Source: Trichobilharzia regenti
Taxonomy: Eukaryota > Platyhelminthes > Trematoda > Strigeidida > Schistosomatidae
Length of the DNA stretch: 64,000 nucleotides
Direction of reading: 5' to 3'
Assembly: GCA_944472135.2 (NCBI GenBank)
Contig: CALYDD020000400.1
Coordinates: 184,080-248,079, forward strand
Shown here: in pieces, positions 21,190 to 35,095 of the stretch
Layout: each line of letters starts with the position of its first letter
How positions within the stretch are numbered: the stretch's first letter is position 1
Translations under genes and position numbers: made by a program
Notes under the pieces: model-generated
What the model was told of the DNA's origin: nothing
What the model saw: the letters and a program-made list of their open reading frames with translations, nothing else
The model's database searches: none

Positions 21190-23840
21190 GAAAACAATCA
21201 TTAAATGAATAAAGGTTAATTAATCATAATTTAAAGTGTTTGCTAATTATTAGACACAGATATCAGTGTTCTTGAGAATTTCCATAGCCTACTGACAAGT
21301 TAAAAAAAGTTACGAATCCATTTTTAAAACGGTGTACACTTAGTGAATCAATTCTACTGAATTGAACCCCTTCAACAAGTTTAATATAACTTCTACCTAC
21401 TATTTATTTTAGTATTATTATTTCATACATTGTAAAAACAAATATACGAATTTATGGACAGGATAAGATTGTTTTCATTCACTGTCAAGGCGATCACATG
21501 ATTCATAAAAATATTACTGAAAAGTTCATTTCATTTAGTTGGAATAAATACATCATATTTATATTTCCCGTACAGATGTTTTATTTTCTAATTGTTCAAT
21601 GTCAAGAATTTGTGCTGATTTGAAGGCTCTACGAATTAAACATAATAAAATAGACTCGAGTGTAAATAAACAAATTTTCATTAATGAATTACACAAGTGA
21701 ATTTCAAATCATTTACAATAAAACTGTTTATACACTTATTATTGTAAATATCAGTTTGACAGTAGTATACGGAATTTAACAAACACTTGTCAATTTTAAC
21801 AAGTACACATGACCTTAATTTTACACTTACAGGTGATAATTTACGGTGATAATAGGTAATTCTTAAACTGAAAATTTGTTTAGAAAATACGTGTTATCTA
21901 ATATAAGTATTTCCGTTGATTGACCATTAGGGTATAGTCAATATCATATTTGTAGTTCTTAGTGTCGGTGAGATTTGAAGGCTCTCAGACATGTTTAAAT
22001 TGTGGTCACTAAGTGAGGTGACTTGTCATCGAGGTGAACTTTGAGTTAATGTTGAACAGTTAAAAGAAGTTGGCGGAAAACTCTCTGCATCTATGTTTCC
22101 TGACTGTTGGTATTCGTTGCTATGTTGTGTCTGCAACCTCAGAGGTACTAATATCCCATCAGAGATTCACATTCGCGTTAACACTGAACTACTCATATGG
22201 TGTGATGTAGACTGACAGAAAGTGACCATAAGTCATTGGCTTCAGAGGCAAAAGTGTTTATTCCTCAAATCTTGATTTTGTTTATGTCTATGAAATAACC
22301 TTATTGGACAACTTCCTTAGTCATGGGGCAAACGTCAACCAATCCAGAATAATTTATACTTCTCTAACCAGTCCGAAAACTAGTGTGGCTAACAGTGTAA
22401 ATATATTGATGTGTTTTTCCTGAATTAAGTTCCGTTACTAAGTCTCTTATCTTTTCCCATTACACTAAACTCATAATTAGCGTCCTGAATGACTGTAATG
22501 AACACACTGATTGGTCACTAGAGAGCAATCACTTCCATGTGTCTATTCCAGCAAGTTTGACCTCGTAATTTACTTCTAGTTCAGCACAAAGTAGATGCAA
22601 CTGAAAATTTGTTGAATTATTAAAGCAAATAAAAGATGCTTGCCAAAAGCAGATAGACTTGGGATTCTGAGAACAATAAGGGCGATATCAATCATAATAG
22701 ACTTGTACAACCTCTGTCACAATTTTGAAAAATATACAGAATCTAGAAATTCACAAGTCTGTTTAATTTTGATCCTTGAAAACCTGCATTAATGTCTTTG
22801 TAGCTCATATAATCACATCACATTCATCTATCTATAAACAAGCAGAATTTATACTTTGGTTAAAATTTGCATGTTGTACTTTCTTACTACTTATAAGTAG
22901 GCGAATTGTTTAAGAAAAGTTTGTAAGCGAGGCATTACCAAATGACATAGAATGAAATGAAGCTTAAAAGTACAAATTCTCCCCCACTTGAAGTTACATA
23001 AAACAACTACAGATGAATTATTTTTATTGCAATAAAAAATGAAATATAAAGGTGAAAAGTAATAATAAAGATGAATGCATTGTAGATTATTATTACCATT
23101 ACAAACATTATTATTATAACTACGATTATTACTGCTATTTTTTAATGAATTTCAATCATTTAACCTGAAATGTATGAAAATTCTCTCAATCATATGACTT
23201 TACAAAGTAACACGTGGTAGTTTTAATATGAAAATGATAGTTTGTAATCATAAACTATTTTCAACCTAGTGATAACTGAAGGGATTGAATTGAAAACATT
23301 TATTTCCCGATACGAATTTAAAGCAGGCAATAAAGGTTAATAAAGCAGGATTTAATGAATCCATCAAATTTCGGTAGAACTCGTCAGCTGAATACTCTAC
23401 ATACACGGATAAATATACTTTTGAAATTACATAGGGAGATATAAGACTGATAAGTAAACAAACTACATCGAATTAATCATGCAGAAAGACGACAGGTGCG
23501 AATGTTTTCCAGGTCATGCTCAAATAGATAAGGGGAGAGAGAGTATGAGAGACCAAAATTAAGATAAATTGTATTACGCTTCAATTACATCACTTAGATA
23601 AACAATTAGTCATTAGGGAATATAAAGAGAATTGCAGCGAAGGGACTGAAGCTAACTGGTCGATGTCTTCACGACGAAGTGGTCAGTTATGTGATGTTTG
23701 ATTATCTATAGCACATTGCAAAGTAAATATTACGAAGATGCTTGATTAGTCAAAATACAGTTGGATTTCTAAAAGCCACTACTTGAAGTGAATCTTATGT
23801 TCATTAGTGACCGACGACAGAATGAAATGGACTGGAGTTT
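21190..23840. other. AT-rich sequence, probably intronic or intergenic
   Basis: If the exon at 21094-21187 is real, part of this stretch is its intron. No further exon found. A segment near 22120-22200 weakly resembles the repeat at 44610-44840. Confidence 0.35.
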
Positions 23841-23844
23841 CAAT

Positions 23845-24130
23845 GAGAAGGGTTGGTCAGTGGAGTTTATCAGATTGAGTCTGAGGATAAGTACTTTGTG
23901 ATGGCATTGACATGTGGTGGCGCTAGATATCACGAAGTGTTAAGTTAGGATTCATAGGCAACTGGACCCGGTGAATGAATTGTGAATGGCCTCGCATGGT
24001 AACCTGAATGTCGTGAGTATGCACTTCTGAAGTGCCTTAAACTAGGACAAATTTGCTATCCAGTGCTCCCTGGGTTTCACTGCTTCTCCAGCTGATCACA
24101 ACTGGTAATCCAGCCTGAGATTAGCAGTCA
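23845..24130 (+). repeat. Hammerhead SINE, degenerate
   Basis: Follows the family through the body, the B-box position and the tail. The core reads CTGAAGTG, with an essential A lost, so the ribozyme is dead. Confidence 0.65.
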
Positions 24131-25014
24131 AAAAGATGAATACAAATACCAGCTCTAAATATTTAATCAACTATCAGGCTCAATCATATTAAACTGAGTG
24201 GTTAGTTAGTTAAAAGTAATTTTGGTGATTTCAAATCTGGTGTAGTATCGTTGATTAAAATAAAATTTCAATCCAGATTCCATCGAAAGTTGATGTAAGC
24301 TACAAAATAATTGGAAAATCAGGAGAACCAGATGGCTTTTACATGATGAAATCTACGCTGAAATTCATACAGTATCCCTGAAAAACACAAAATCTGAATA
24401 CAAAACTGAAAGTCCGTAACGAAATTTTATGATACGGAATTTACCAACGAGTTATACTGTGTAAAATACACTGAAGGAAATGACCATAAACATCTATCAT
24501 CACTTCTGTTTTATTGTACGCGTTTACATATATTTAGAATAAAATACACTACAATTTAGGTGATCAAGTATGCTATACATTCTTCTTCGTGACATCGTTT
24601 GAAGGTATAGTTATCAATGTTTTTAGGAATGCTATAATAGAGAAATGGTACGGGGTAAGTACGAAATCGATGCCACTTCATCTAAACATTTATCTGACCA
24701 AAATTCAGTTCGAAATCAGTGTTCTCCATAAAACTGCTTCAGCTATAAGACCATAAAAGCTGAGAAGCGCTTAGTGTGAGTCTCGTCTCGTTTCAGCTTC
24801 TTCAACAGTACAAACCTCTAGCTGTTCTGTGAAGGGGCCGCAGTAAGTCACCGATGACAACTGAAAACTGTGACATTTTGCTGTGGGCGACTGAAATTCG
24901 GTGAAATTAAATCCAGTGTTTTTTCTTGATATTCAAACATTCTCAAGAGATTTTCGATCAATGAGGAAAATAGATTTGTGAATTATTCATTAATAAAAAT
25001 GACCTAAGTTATTG

Positions 25015-25800
25015 AGTCGCATCATCCTGGAGAGAATAAAAGATGCTTTGGATGCAGAAAGCCACCATGAACAGGCTGGATTCAGGAATACCAAATCACG
25101 TGCCGACTAAACTGCAGTACTATGCAGTGTTGTCAAGTAGAGGACAGAATGGCAATCAACTGCTTAGCTCAACTTCAACAACTTTGAAACGGCCTTCAAA
25201 TAGTGTCAACTGTGAAGTTGTTCGGCAACTGCTTCAACATAACAGAGTGTCCCAAACCTGTAAAATTGCATTCAACAACTAAACGATGATACCACACACT
25301 AAATAATTCACAGAGGAAAGCTTACTGAAGTCTCAGAAGTGAAAACTAGGGTAAGAAAAGCTGCTAGTGATATTGCTGATTGTAGTGAACTGGGTCAAGC
25401 CACAGACAACACGGAGTGAAAAGACGGGCATACATTTCGATGACTATAAGACAGTGGAAGATCTGGACTTCGTGGATGGTTTATATCATACTAAGTGGAT
25501 AATCTACAGAATAAAACCATCAGGTTGGCATAAGAGATAGTTAGAAGAAGACTAAAGTGAATACAGAGAAGACAAAGATGATGAACAAACCCTATAATCA
25601 ACAACAAACACCAATCACCATCAACACGAGAAATATGAACGTTGTCACTTCTTTCAATTACCTAGGCAGTGTTGTTTTAACTACAGATGGGGACGTCAAA
25701 AGTAAGATCAGAAAGGCAAGACAGACCTCATTAACCTGAAATCGTTGTGAAAATCTACTGCACTCAGCAAAGAGAACAAGACGCGGATTTTCAGCACTAA
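25015..25800 (+). pseudogene. RTE-like LINE fragment, RT region
   Basis: Reads in several frames as pieces of the same reverse transcriptase as the element at 56 kb: an IILER.KDAL...EQAGFR segment at 25022-25090, a FNNFETAFNSVN-like stretch near 25165-25215, then at 25555-25740 TPITINTRNMNVVTSFNYLG followed by KARQTSL. Many stops and frameshifts. Both ends of the element are missing. Confidence 0.8.
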
Positions 25801-25864
25801 TGTTAATAATAATAATAATAATAGTATATTCTCATTTCTTGCAAAAAAATTAAGTAATCAATAA

Positions 25865-26260
25865 TTTCACTTCTAAGCTGTACAGTTATTCAAGAGGTAT
25901 ATTAACATGATGCAGATTGACAGCAGGAGTAAAAAGTTATTATCACTTATCAGGAGAACAAATCAAAGTGTATGATTAATAACTACGTTTGGAAAATAGA
26001 GAATAAGCTTAAGTAGTCAAGAGGATTTACAACTAACTGAGTAATGAATAACCGTTTGGAAGCAATGGATAAGAAACAAGAGAATAAAGGACTGAAGATA
26101 ATTGCAAAAAATAAAATGGACTACATACATCTTATTATACAGTTATTAAGAAAAACGAAGAAGGAAGAAAAATGGGTAAAAAGAAATGAGTACTAAGGCC
26201 ATGGTGGTAAAAGAGGCTGAATACATCGTTTCTGAACACAGATTTCAAGTTTCACCTTAG
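25865..26260 (+). repeat. Dispersed repeat R2, copy 1
   Basis: Similar in order to 63610-63990: CTGTACAGTTATTCAA at the start, AAATCAAAGTGTATGA in the middle, and a shared run near the end. Class unknown. Confidence 0.5.
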
Positions 26261-26471
26261 TTATAACTGAGTTTTCGGTTGCCTGAAGACAAAATCCTTT
26301 CAAACGATTGAGTCACACTTTATATATGACTCCAGAAGAAGTCTGTGATGATTCTTCATGACCAGAAGTAATAATGTGCTATAGAATTCGGCTGTTGACA
26401 GTTCTACGTTCCGCTTCTGACAGTCATGTTGATAAATGTTCATTGGCACGTCTAAACAATAACCTACTGGT

Positions 26472-26738
26472 ATGGCCTATGTACTTAGATCCAAAGGGGC
26501 AAATGAATTGGTAAATGCAGTAAGGTTAAATCAGTTCAACGACATGGTTCAGCGACTTGGTGAGTGCATCACGGATAGCGTATCAAACAGTCTGCAGAGT
26601 TATGTCAACGGTTACTTTCACTGTGTCAATACTGCAGATCAAATGGCCAGAAAGGATAAGAAGTTAGGAACTCTGATAGAGCCCCAACCAAAGACCTGTC
26701 ACCCAACAGACATGCTAAGGGAAACGGAGGTTGACTGA
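26472..26738 (+). CDS. Unrecognised short ORF
   Basis: An 88-residue frame (MAYVLRSKGANELVNAVRLN...) with a balanced, protein-like composition in a neighbourhood of old repeats. It may be a decayed retroelement or gene fragment. No motif recognised, no splice context. Confidence 0.2.
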   Translation: MAYVLRSKGANELVNAVRLNQFNDMVQRLGECITDSVSNSLQSYVNGYFHCVNTADQMARKDKKLGTLIEPQPKTCHPTDMLRETEVD

Positions 26739-28264
26739 TCATGTACTGTAGTGACCTCTGAGGAAAAGCATGAGCAGCACTGCATAGTGGATCTTGAATG
26801 GAAGATGATGAGTTGACCATGGAAGAGTGACATAGAGGAGATCGTTTGAGGACAAGACGAAGCCTTATAGGCAATCGTGAAGCCAGCTTAGTAAGGCTGC
26901 ACACAAATGAGTGAAATCATGATGTACTGCTGAAGCGCTACGTTCCACTCAGAACCCGAGGCGATAATAATAATACCATGCTTCCTTACGTCAACCTATG
27001 CATTATAGCATTTTTTTTACCTGTTAAAACAGCCATATCACTATAAGTGATACATATATGTTGTACTTACTAGGGTTGCTTTTTTCTCATTTTCATGTGT
27101 TCGATAAATGTTTCATGCATAAATTATCTTCGATTTTCAATATACAGGTAATCGTGTAAGTTAGGTAAAATCAATCATGAATTTTTCTTTTTTTTATTGT
27201 AGCACTGATTTCTGATAATGTGACCGCTGAAAAAGACCATTGAAGATATCATCATGTGTTAAATCAATTTTTTCACTACTTATCTAAAGTCTTTATTAGA
27301 GTTGAATGTTTCTGTACAGATGGTAACACGAAAAAAAGATGCATTTCATTATGAAAAGCAGTATCAAATAGCAAGCTGAACTGTAGAATGTAGTCCTTGT
27401 ACTTTCCTCTCTACTCTTCTAAGGATTACATGTGCCACTTATCTGTAGTATGGATTAATCCATGTTCTCTATGATACAGTGAGCTGGAATTCCTCAGTTT
27501 GGTTGATTTAGTGAACGCATTATACTCCCCGCCCCTCATTGATTGAATAATACTAGGGTAAGGTTTCGTTGTTTATGTTAAATGTCTCAATAGGTAAACA
27601 ATTTCTTCTTAGTTGACTTATTCATTTCCTATTCTTTTATGTGGCATTCTACAGTGTAGTATGTCATCCTGTATCCATACTGTGCGGTGCTATAATACAC
27701 GCTGCCCATATTCTATTTCATTCTTATGTTTGAATGGCTGAGTAGTATGTCTTATACTGTCAATCTCTACCCCGTATTTTCTGAATAAAGACAGTTTTCA
27801 CTTTATCTGCGTGAAATCCTTAACTATATTATGCACGAAGAATTTTCAGCTAGTATTGTGTTTCTCTGGTAAATCAGCAGTAAACTGACACTACTGATGC
27901 CGTCTTTTTAATTCTAGATAAGTCAATATCTGTCTTCAAAGAAATTCATTAGTTTTATACATTGTAAGCCAACTGGCATAATACACTAATGCAATATTTA
28001 CAAAAATAAGCTGTCATCAGTTTGAAGGTGTTTGTTTAAATCTGTCTTGCTTTAATGAAGGTCTTTGCTCGTTGTAGGGACTATTAGACCTCAAAGAACA
28101 GCTTCACCTTTAAAAAACGAAAAGGTCATACACACTGACTAACTAACCAACACAAACACATTCTGGGGCATAAGAAGATGAACAGGAATTCCAACACTTA
28201 GGTCTGTTACCAAGTATTTCAAATTTTCAAGATTTAGCTTCTAGGATCTTGATTTGTTTCAATT

Positions 28265-28360
28265 TTGATCACAGAGTGATATCATTTGGAGAGCCACTGA
28301 AAACGAGGAAGTGCTGGACGGCTGTTTCGTTTGAGTTTGGGGCTCTTCATCCATACACAT
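28265..28360 (-). repeat. Hammerhead SINE fragment
   Basis: Tail and hammerhead region only, minus strand (near 28280-28350). The core is decayed. Confidence 0.6.
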
Positions 28361-28499
28361 CCACTAGGGTTCCGACCCATTTTTTTATGTCATTTATGGT
28401 ATCAGGTAGATCACATACTGTGGTCTTTGTACATTTCAAACTGCTAGCCGATATTCACTCTTAACATGATATGATATGTAGTGAAACAGAAACTAGAGG

Positions 28500-28980
28500 G
28501 AACTCAATTAGAAAAATACGAAAAAATGATGAGTTTTAATATAACCAGTTTATATACTAATAATCATATGAATACAGCTCTGGAGGCTGTTAGGAATGAA
28601 CTGAACATTGATCCTAAACTCAAAAGTAGGACTAAACTCTCATTTGGTGAATGAAATAATATTAGGTGTTCAGTTATGTCTAACCTCCATTGTATTCAAA
28701 TTTCAAAATAAACTGTATAAGCAAAGGAACTGGCTGGCAGTGACATGGATCACCAATATCTTTAATAGTAGCATACATATTTATGGATAGTTTGGAACAT
28801 AAGGCTCTTAGAACGTGTAATCCTGCTCCTAGATTATTGGTGGAGATATGTTGATGACACATTCATTGCGTGTTGAAATCTGAACATATCCCCTTACGTT
28901 TTTCACAGGTATTAATTCAGTAGTTGACGGAATAACCTATTCACTTTTGAGTCAGAAAACGAACAGGGTGAGTTGGTGAT
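28500..28980 (+). pseudogene. Penelope-like element RT fragment
   Basis: Conceptual translation in changing frames gives SLYTNNHMNTALEAV, MDSLEHKAL and WWRYVDDTF (catalytic YVDD encoded at 28847-28858), then LFTFESENEQGEL. These are landmarks of Penelope reverse transcriptase. Stops and frameshifts are many. The start, the rest of the RT and the endonuclease are missing. Confidence 0.75.
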
Positions 28981-29399
28981 ATGTATCCACATATATATAT
29001 TTATGTGTGTGTATGTTGGTCTCTCTTTCTGTTTGCTCTCTTAGTCTGTGACCATTTCACTTGTATGAACTTGTCTCCTTTAACAATGTATATTCTCCTT
29101 ATATTATATTATATATAATATGAGTGTTTGTTGACAGTCCGTTGCTTGGTGACATATATCCATACATGGTGATTGTTGACATGTCTGTTATATTTCGCTA
29201 TGTATATATGGATCGATACTTCATTATAATTAGCCATTCATGTTAAGACTGTCTAATGATTGTTCACACACTTGTCATATATATATTTCGCATTCACAAT
29301 TTGTGTGAACTACTTTACTTACTTACCACTTTGGTGTGAGACCATTTATTTTCGTCTCCTTGTGTTTGGACAATAGAAGTATCATCGCAAACCTAGTGG

Positions 29400-29510
29400 T
29401 CTTCTGATTTCCGCCTTCTCGCGTCAGGACTATTAGTTTCTCGACCAGTCCATAACAATAATTTAGCGACGAGTACATAACAATTTGGCGACGGGGAAAC
29501 TAGAACATAA
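29400..29510 (+). other. LTR end and primer-binding-like sites
   Basis: CATAACA followed by ATTTAGCGACGAG, then CATAACA again followed by ATTTGGCGACGGGG, and a third CATAACA. TGGCGACGGGG after an LTR-like CA end resembles the primer-binding region of Ty3/gypsy elements. The LTR start upstream was not located. Confidence 0.35.
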
Positions 29511-30004
29511 CAGTTGGCCATGCTAGACTGTAGAATAAAATGAAAACAAGATGATGGGTTAGATACCAGCATTTTCAGAAAATCAACAAGCTCTAATAAA
29601 TACTTAGACTTTAATTCATCCCATTCATAATCGGTAAAGACAAGTTTGGTTAAATTTCTGTATAATCGGGCCAGAAGCCTAACGAGCAAGCCAGATTTAA
29701 ATAATGAAATCAAATAAAAGTGAATAACTACCAACCAGAATTTATTCAGAAATATATGAAGAACCATAGAAAAACTAAGATTAGCATAAAAATGACGAAA
29801 ATAATATAGAATTCTAAGTGTCTCTGGTACTGCTGTATAAAGAAGGAACGTCAGAGGCCATACTTAGGATTCTCAGTGAAGCTGGGATTAAAGTGGTATT
29901 TAAACCAACCAACCAACCAACTTTCTCAGAGATAAACTTTGTCGGCTTAAGGACCCAATAGATCCAATAAAGAAAAACAATATAATTTAACATATACCAT
30001 TTAA

Positions 30005-30210
30005 TGACTGTGAGGTTACAAGGCAAGCTTGTATACCACAAAGCCACTGGGACCCGTCCCAGCGGTCCATTATTCCAGTTTACACCAATTCATGATTTCA
30101 GACCAATAACTAGCCAATGTCATCGACGCATATTCGCTCTCATACCCAACCTGAGGGAACCCACTGGTCACAATTTCGCACTATGCATACCACTTTCACA
30201 AGTGTTACAT
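30005..30210 (-). repeat. Hammerhead SINE, 5' part
   Basis: Body and A-box region of the family on the minus strand. The hammerhead end is missing. Confidence 0.65.
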
Positions 30211-30219
30211 CTTGTTTGA

Positions 30220-32280
30220 TAAACAGAACTTCAAACGTTTTTTTGGTATAGTTACTTTAAATAATTAAAGCAAAAACTAAAACTTCTGTGAAAATGCGTC
30301 TAGTAGTCAGAGTATCAATTTTTCAATAGGAAGATGATCTTTCACTACCACTTTCTGTAACTCGGAATTTTTAGCTGTACGTTTTCACGTATCAATTAGT
30401 TAGCTAATTTGTGCAGTGGGATATCCTGTAACTTTTGATCAAAGCTGTACAGTTAAAATAGTGTTTTTGAAAGGTCATGTAAAAAGTCAATAAAGGTCAA
30501 ATCTCAATGTCAGCTGTTATCGAAGCATATTGAATTACAGAAGAGGTAGGGAACTTTAAGATTATCAAATTTATCTAAACTGTTTTACGTAATCAATATA
30601 ACACTAAGTGATGAATGAATAGTGGTCAGAAAAAGTTATTATGAAAAATACAAGCAACTGGATATAAGAATATTGTTCACAAGAGTAAGGGATTCAGAAT
30701 ATCCACTAAGTTAGTGATCTAATAAACGAAATGAAGATGGATTACATACAAAATCAATGTAGAGAAGGTCTAAAAAAGAAAGCCTAAGGTCACTGAAAAA
30801 AAGGGGACTGGATAAACCACTTCTATATTGCTCGAGCTTTGAGTATATTTTGTGTAAGCCTTTCTCAGAGGACTATCCAACTCATCTTCACTTACCTTTA
30901 AAGGTGAATTATAAGTAATACATATTGAGAAATAAGTACTGTTTTCGTATCTTATCAACCTAGGGAACACTTGAAATGTACTCATATTAAATTCTGGTTT
31001 CATTCAGCATGTTTCACTTGCTATAGACACCACTGTGTATTAAATATTTAATTAACCAGTTTGGGAATCACTTGATAATTGCTTATTATTCGACTTTCTG
31101 ATAGCCTTGGCTTAGAAGATTATTGTCGATTCCGATGATGACTGAAGATAAAAAGAAGATCTTGATCACAGTAGGATTCAAACCAAAGACTTCATAAATA
31201 TTCTTACCACTATCAGAAACAGAATTACGACCATGATTACCCTTCTAACATATTGATGAAATTACTATTCCCTATCGAGAAAATATGATAAAAAGTTGGG
31301 AAAAACACTTTGTATCCAATCAATGTTCAAGTACATTTTAGATTCGCAGTGTTTAGTGTATTAGTTTGTAGCCGCTAACAGTAGAATCCAAAGTTTGCAT
31401 TTTGTCATATTTCGGACTCATCAGCATAACGCACTTGCATCCCTCAATAGCCCTAAATTTGAGAATATTGCTCCTAAAATGATCTTGATAGCTATCAGCT
31501 ACTACATAATATATGTGAAACTTGAAACATCATTGAAGCATTCGTACTAGGAGTCCACATGTCAACTGAGATCGGTACACTTAGATTTAGTAGAATCAGT
31601 CAACTGGAAATTCAGGTTAACTTTTGAAAAATCTCTAGTTTATTTAGTAATGGTAAGTAACAGTTGAATTTTATTTTGTTTAGGGAGAATTATTTGTATG
31701 TACATTGCTGTACTGTTACTGATGAAACACGCGCCCAGAAGTAACTATGCGTAAACTAGTATAACTTAGGTGTGTAAACAGCGGAATTACATGGATTTAT
31801 GCAATTACGGATTATGTGTTATGAAGTAGGCAACCTTCAATGCATCTTTTGACTTACATTTTATTGTGTTATTATTGTTAGAGTAATTAAATAGTGGGTA
31901 ATATTAAATGCTCAATTTAAATAGATCGGTTGCTTCTATGTCTTAAAACTCTGAATTCGTTAAAGTGATTTACATATCATTGAAAAGAATAAGTAATAAG
32001 CTGCAAGATGTTTTATCACTTAGTTCATCTGAACAGCTGCATTGACCGACTTTAAGAACAAAACACTTGTGTAACACTAACATATTTTACTAAAACTTTA
32101 AATTCCCATAGAATTTCGTTTGTGTCAGTGTTCATTAAGTACTAGGTACTAAAATGTGAAATTTATCGAGTGTGAATTTCTGAACAAAAAGTATTGAAAT
32201 TAATATCTGGTTGAGATTGAATTCCACAGGAAATAATATGCTAGCTACCAAGTTTGATCACTAACTGACCTCGCTTAGAA
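30220..32280. other. No recognised gene
   Basis: AT-rich. No exon or repeat copy that I can support, apart from short likenesses to the family at 49.4 and 51.9 kb near 31530-31620. Confidence 0.35.
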
Positions 32281-32284
32281 GACA

Positions 32285-32660
32285 ACTTAAGACCAGGGAG
32301 TGCTGCTAGTGCTTACCCATGACCTTCAGGTTAGAAGGCGGGCTTACTAATCATTCAGCCACTGGGAAGGAATCAGTTGACCAGCCTATCAATTCCAACT
32401 GCTTCCAATGTACGACATGTAGCACAGCAGCCAGCCAATGTCACGAAATGACCGAACTTAGAACTGATGGATTATCGTTAATTGTCCAAATGGTTGACTC
32501 GTCTCTTAAACTTATGGTCTTATGTTCCATCCCTGGAAGGTTCATGAGTGTGCATTGCTTAAGATTTTCACGCAAGGATGAAAAACCTACGCAATACTAA
32601 CTGGTTTTCAATGGTTCTCTAACTAAGGTCAACTCTTGATCACACCTAATTCAACCATAT
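32285..32660. repeat. Hammerhead SINE pieces in both orientations
   Basis: 32285-32480 matches the family body on the minus strand, with the ribozyme segment deleted. 32590-32660 matches the tail on the plus strand. They are rearranged or nested remains. Confidence 0.55.
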
Positions 32661-33559
32661 CCTTGCAAACTAATATTTGAGTATATGCTACCTGTCAGCT
32701 TGCGTACTACTCGGATCGTCAAACGTATAGTTACATGGTCGTACTTGTCGATATGTACATCAAATATCAACTAAGCTGGGTGATACGATGCCACAACATA
32801 TTGTGAAACTTTTTGGTTAGGTATTAGACGATAGAAGCCAGTTGTGGTGGGCTTTGAACTTAAACTTCATACCTGTTAGTTTGTGTCAACTGAATTTCCT
32901 GCTAAATAAATATTCAATCGGATTAATTATTGGCCTAATGTTTGTTTTAGGGTTGGTTAGATTTTTATTTTTCCTAATTTTTGTACATTCCAATAGAAAT
33001 TCTAGAAACGGTTGACCTGTCCATTTGAATTAGCCAACACCAATCGTCAAATATGCTGAATAAGTTTGTCTTGATCGACGATAATCATCTTATCATTAGA
33101 ATAATGGTGATTTAGATGTCGCCTGTAGCTACTTCAAACGGAAATTTACCATAGAGACTGGCATGTAACAGCCCTTTAAAATGAATAGCAGGGTAATGAC
33201 TGGGTCTGAAATGAAGGGGTTAGTATTAACAGAATTCAAATTAAAGGCTTTTGTATTGAACAATAGCAATGCTTCATTAGTCTGAATCTAATTACTTCAG
33301 CTTTTGTTGAATCCTCTGAACTGGACTGTGTGTGAACAATTAAGCAAAACATCTCTGTTAACAGAATTGTTAATTGTACAACTCAATGGCCCATGAATTC
33401 TAATTCCGACAAATTCCTGAATTTAGTGCAACCAACAGCCAAAGACATAGGTGAGTTTCTAATAGTTCTGTTACTGATATTAATCTGTAGTCAAACTTGA
33501 AAAACAAATCAGATCCTAGAAACCAACTCTTGAAAATTAATCTGATGCTCGCTAGCTGC

Positions 33560-33895
33560 TGTTTATAGGACAAAGTTTCCTGTAGCTCTAATGAGACGTC
33601 GTGACCAGTGGGCTCCATGATGTCAAGAGTGAGGAGAAATACTTGCCGATGAAATTGGCTGGTAGTGGAGCTGATATCCTGAATTGGTAGAAGCTAGAAT
33701 TCATGGGCCACTGAGTCAGGTCTCAGTCACTGAATGGTCTACGAGCTTGTATTGTAAACTGAAGGTACTGGATTCGAAATCCCTTGGGTGCGTATTGTCT
33801 ATGAGTCCAAAAATAGGATGAAACAGCTGTCCAGTACTGTCTGGTTTCCAGTGGTTCTCTAGTTGATACAAATCCCTACAAATCAACTTTTGGTA
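33560..33895 (+). repeat. Hammerhead SINE, near full length
   Basis: Contains the family 5' part (CTGATGCTCGCTAGC...), A-box region near 33718-33745, B-box position near 33770-33783 and the tail. The core reads CTATGAG instead of CTGANGA, so the ribozyme is inactive. Confidence 0.75.
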
Positions 33896-34349
33896 ATTGT
33901 ACAACCGCTTGATTATATATTTGATTTGTCTTTAATCAATGCGTCTAAAAGTCACCTAAGCATGTAGTATTAAAAACAACAGCTTTTAAGGCACAATGCT
34001 GAACACTGCACGTAAATTACTCAGTAGGTGAAAGATACATGGGAAGGATAGTGTTGGGAAGGTCTACATATATGACTACCGAAGACTCACATCAATATAA
34101 CAAACTAAGAAATAACAATCATCATGATGCTGAATCGTAATGGTGCTTGCTGCCTGACACAACATTCACAGATCAACTAATTCAGTTGTTCTAATTAGAA
34201 AAGAAAACTATGGGATATTCATCAGTCAAGTTAGACGACAGAAGACAGTTTAAATTATTATTATTATGTTATGAATAAAATAAAAATTATATTTCTGTCG
34301 GCAGTGATTACTCCACAGTTAGACCATCCAACCTATAGCGGTTAATACA

Positions 34350-34620
34350 GCTGAGAAACACTGAAAACCAGGGAGTACTAGACATCTGCTTAGTCCTAAT
34401 CTGGGACTCGTCATCAGGAGTCAACCAGGACCTTCAGGTGACAAGGTGAGCCCGTTAACCATTCAGCCACTTGGACAGAATTCAATGGCCCAAGAATCAT
34501 AACTTCCATCGCTGTGTGATTTAGAGTACCACCACCAGCCAGTGTCATCAGCAAGTATTCTTTCTCACCCCCAACCTTGTGGACCGATGGTCACAAGTTC
34601 TCACTAGAACTCTAAGAAAC
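34350..34620 (-). repeat. Hammerhead SINE, near full length
   Basis: Minus-strand copy; tail at 34350-34385, hammerhead region near 34385-34425, body to 34620. Core degenerate. Confidence 0.7.
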
Positions 34621-34864
34621 TTCATTCTGTGGTCAGTTACTGGTGAGTATTAGTTTAATTTGCAGTTGCCTCTTTCGTTTATCCATATGTCATATATTTG
34701 TATTCTACTTCGCCTTTAAGATGTTTGCAAAATTTGGGGACTTAATCTACTTAATAGATCGGAAAAATAATTTTTTACTTGCCTGAGAATCCATTGATAT
34801 TTCTTAGATATTTATCGGTATTCCCGATACTTCAGTTAACAGTAATATTTGGTAACTACCACTC

Positions 34865-35095
34865 TGCCTTTGTGCATGTCTGGTTTCAGCGTAGAATACT
34901 CTTCAACCAGACACATGGTCCAGGTTCGATCCCCACCAACACACTCCTAAGCCTCTTTCACTCGGTAGTGAAACAGGCAAAGAGAAAAGGGTTTAACGTG
35001 AGATTAGCAACCCCTCCCTGTTAAAGCAGCACCACTACTACTGAAACTTCAAAACTCAAGCTTGAAGCTCTATATTCCACTCGAAACGAAAAGGA
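34865..35095 (+). mobile_element. LINE-tailed tRNA-like SINE, diverged
   Basis: B box (CAGGTTCGATCCCC near 34921-34934), the ACACTCCTAAGCCTC linker, AGCAACCCCTCCCTGTTAAA, GAAACTTCAAA and the LINE tail (GAAGCTCTATATTCCACTC). No target duplication identified. Confidence 0.7.
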
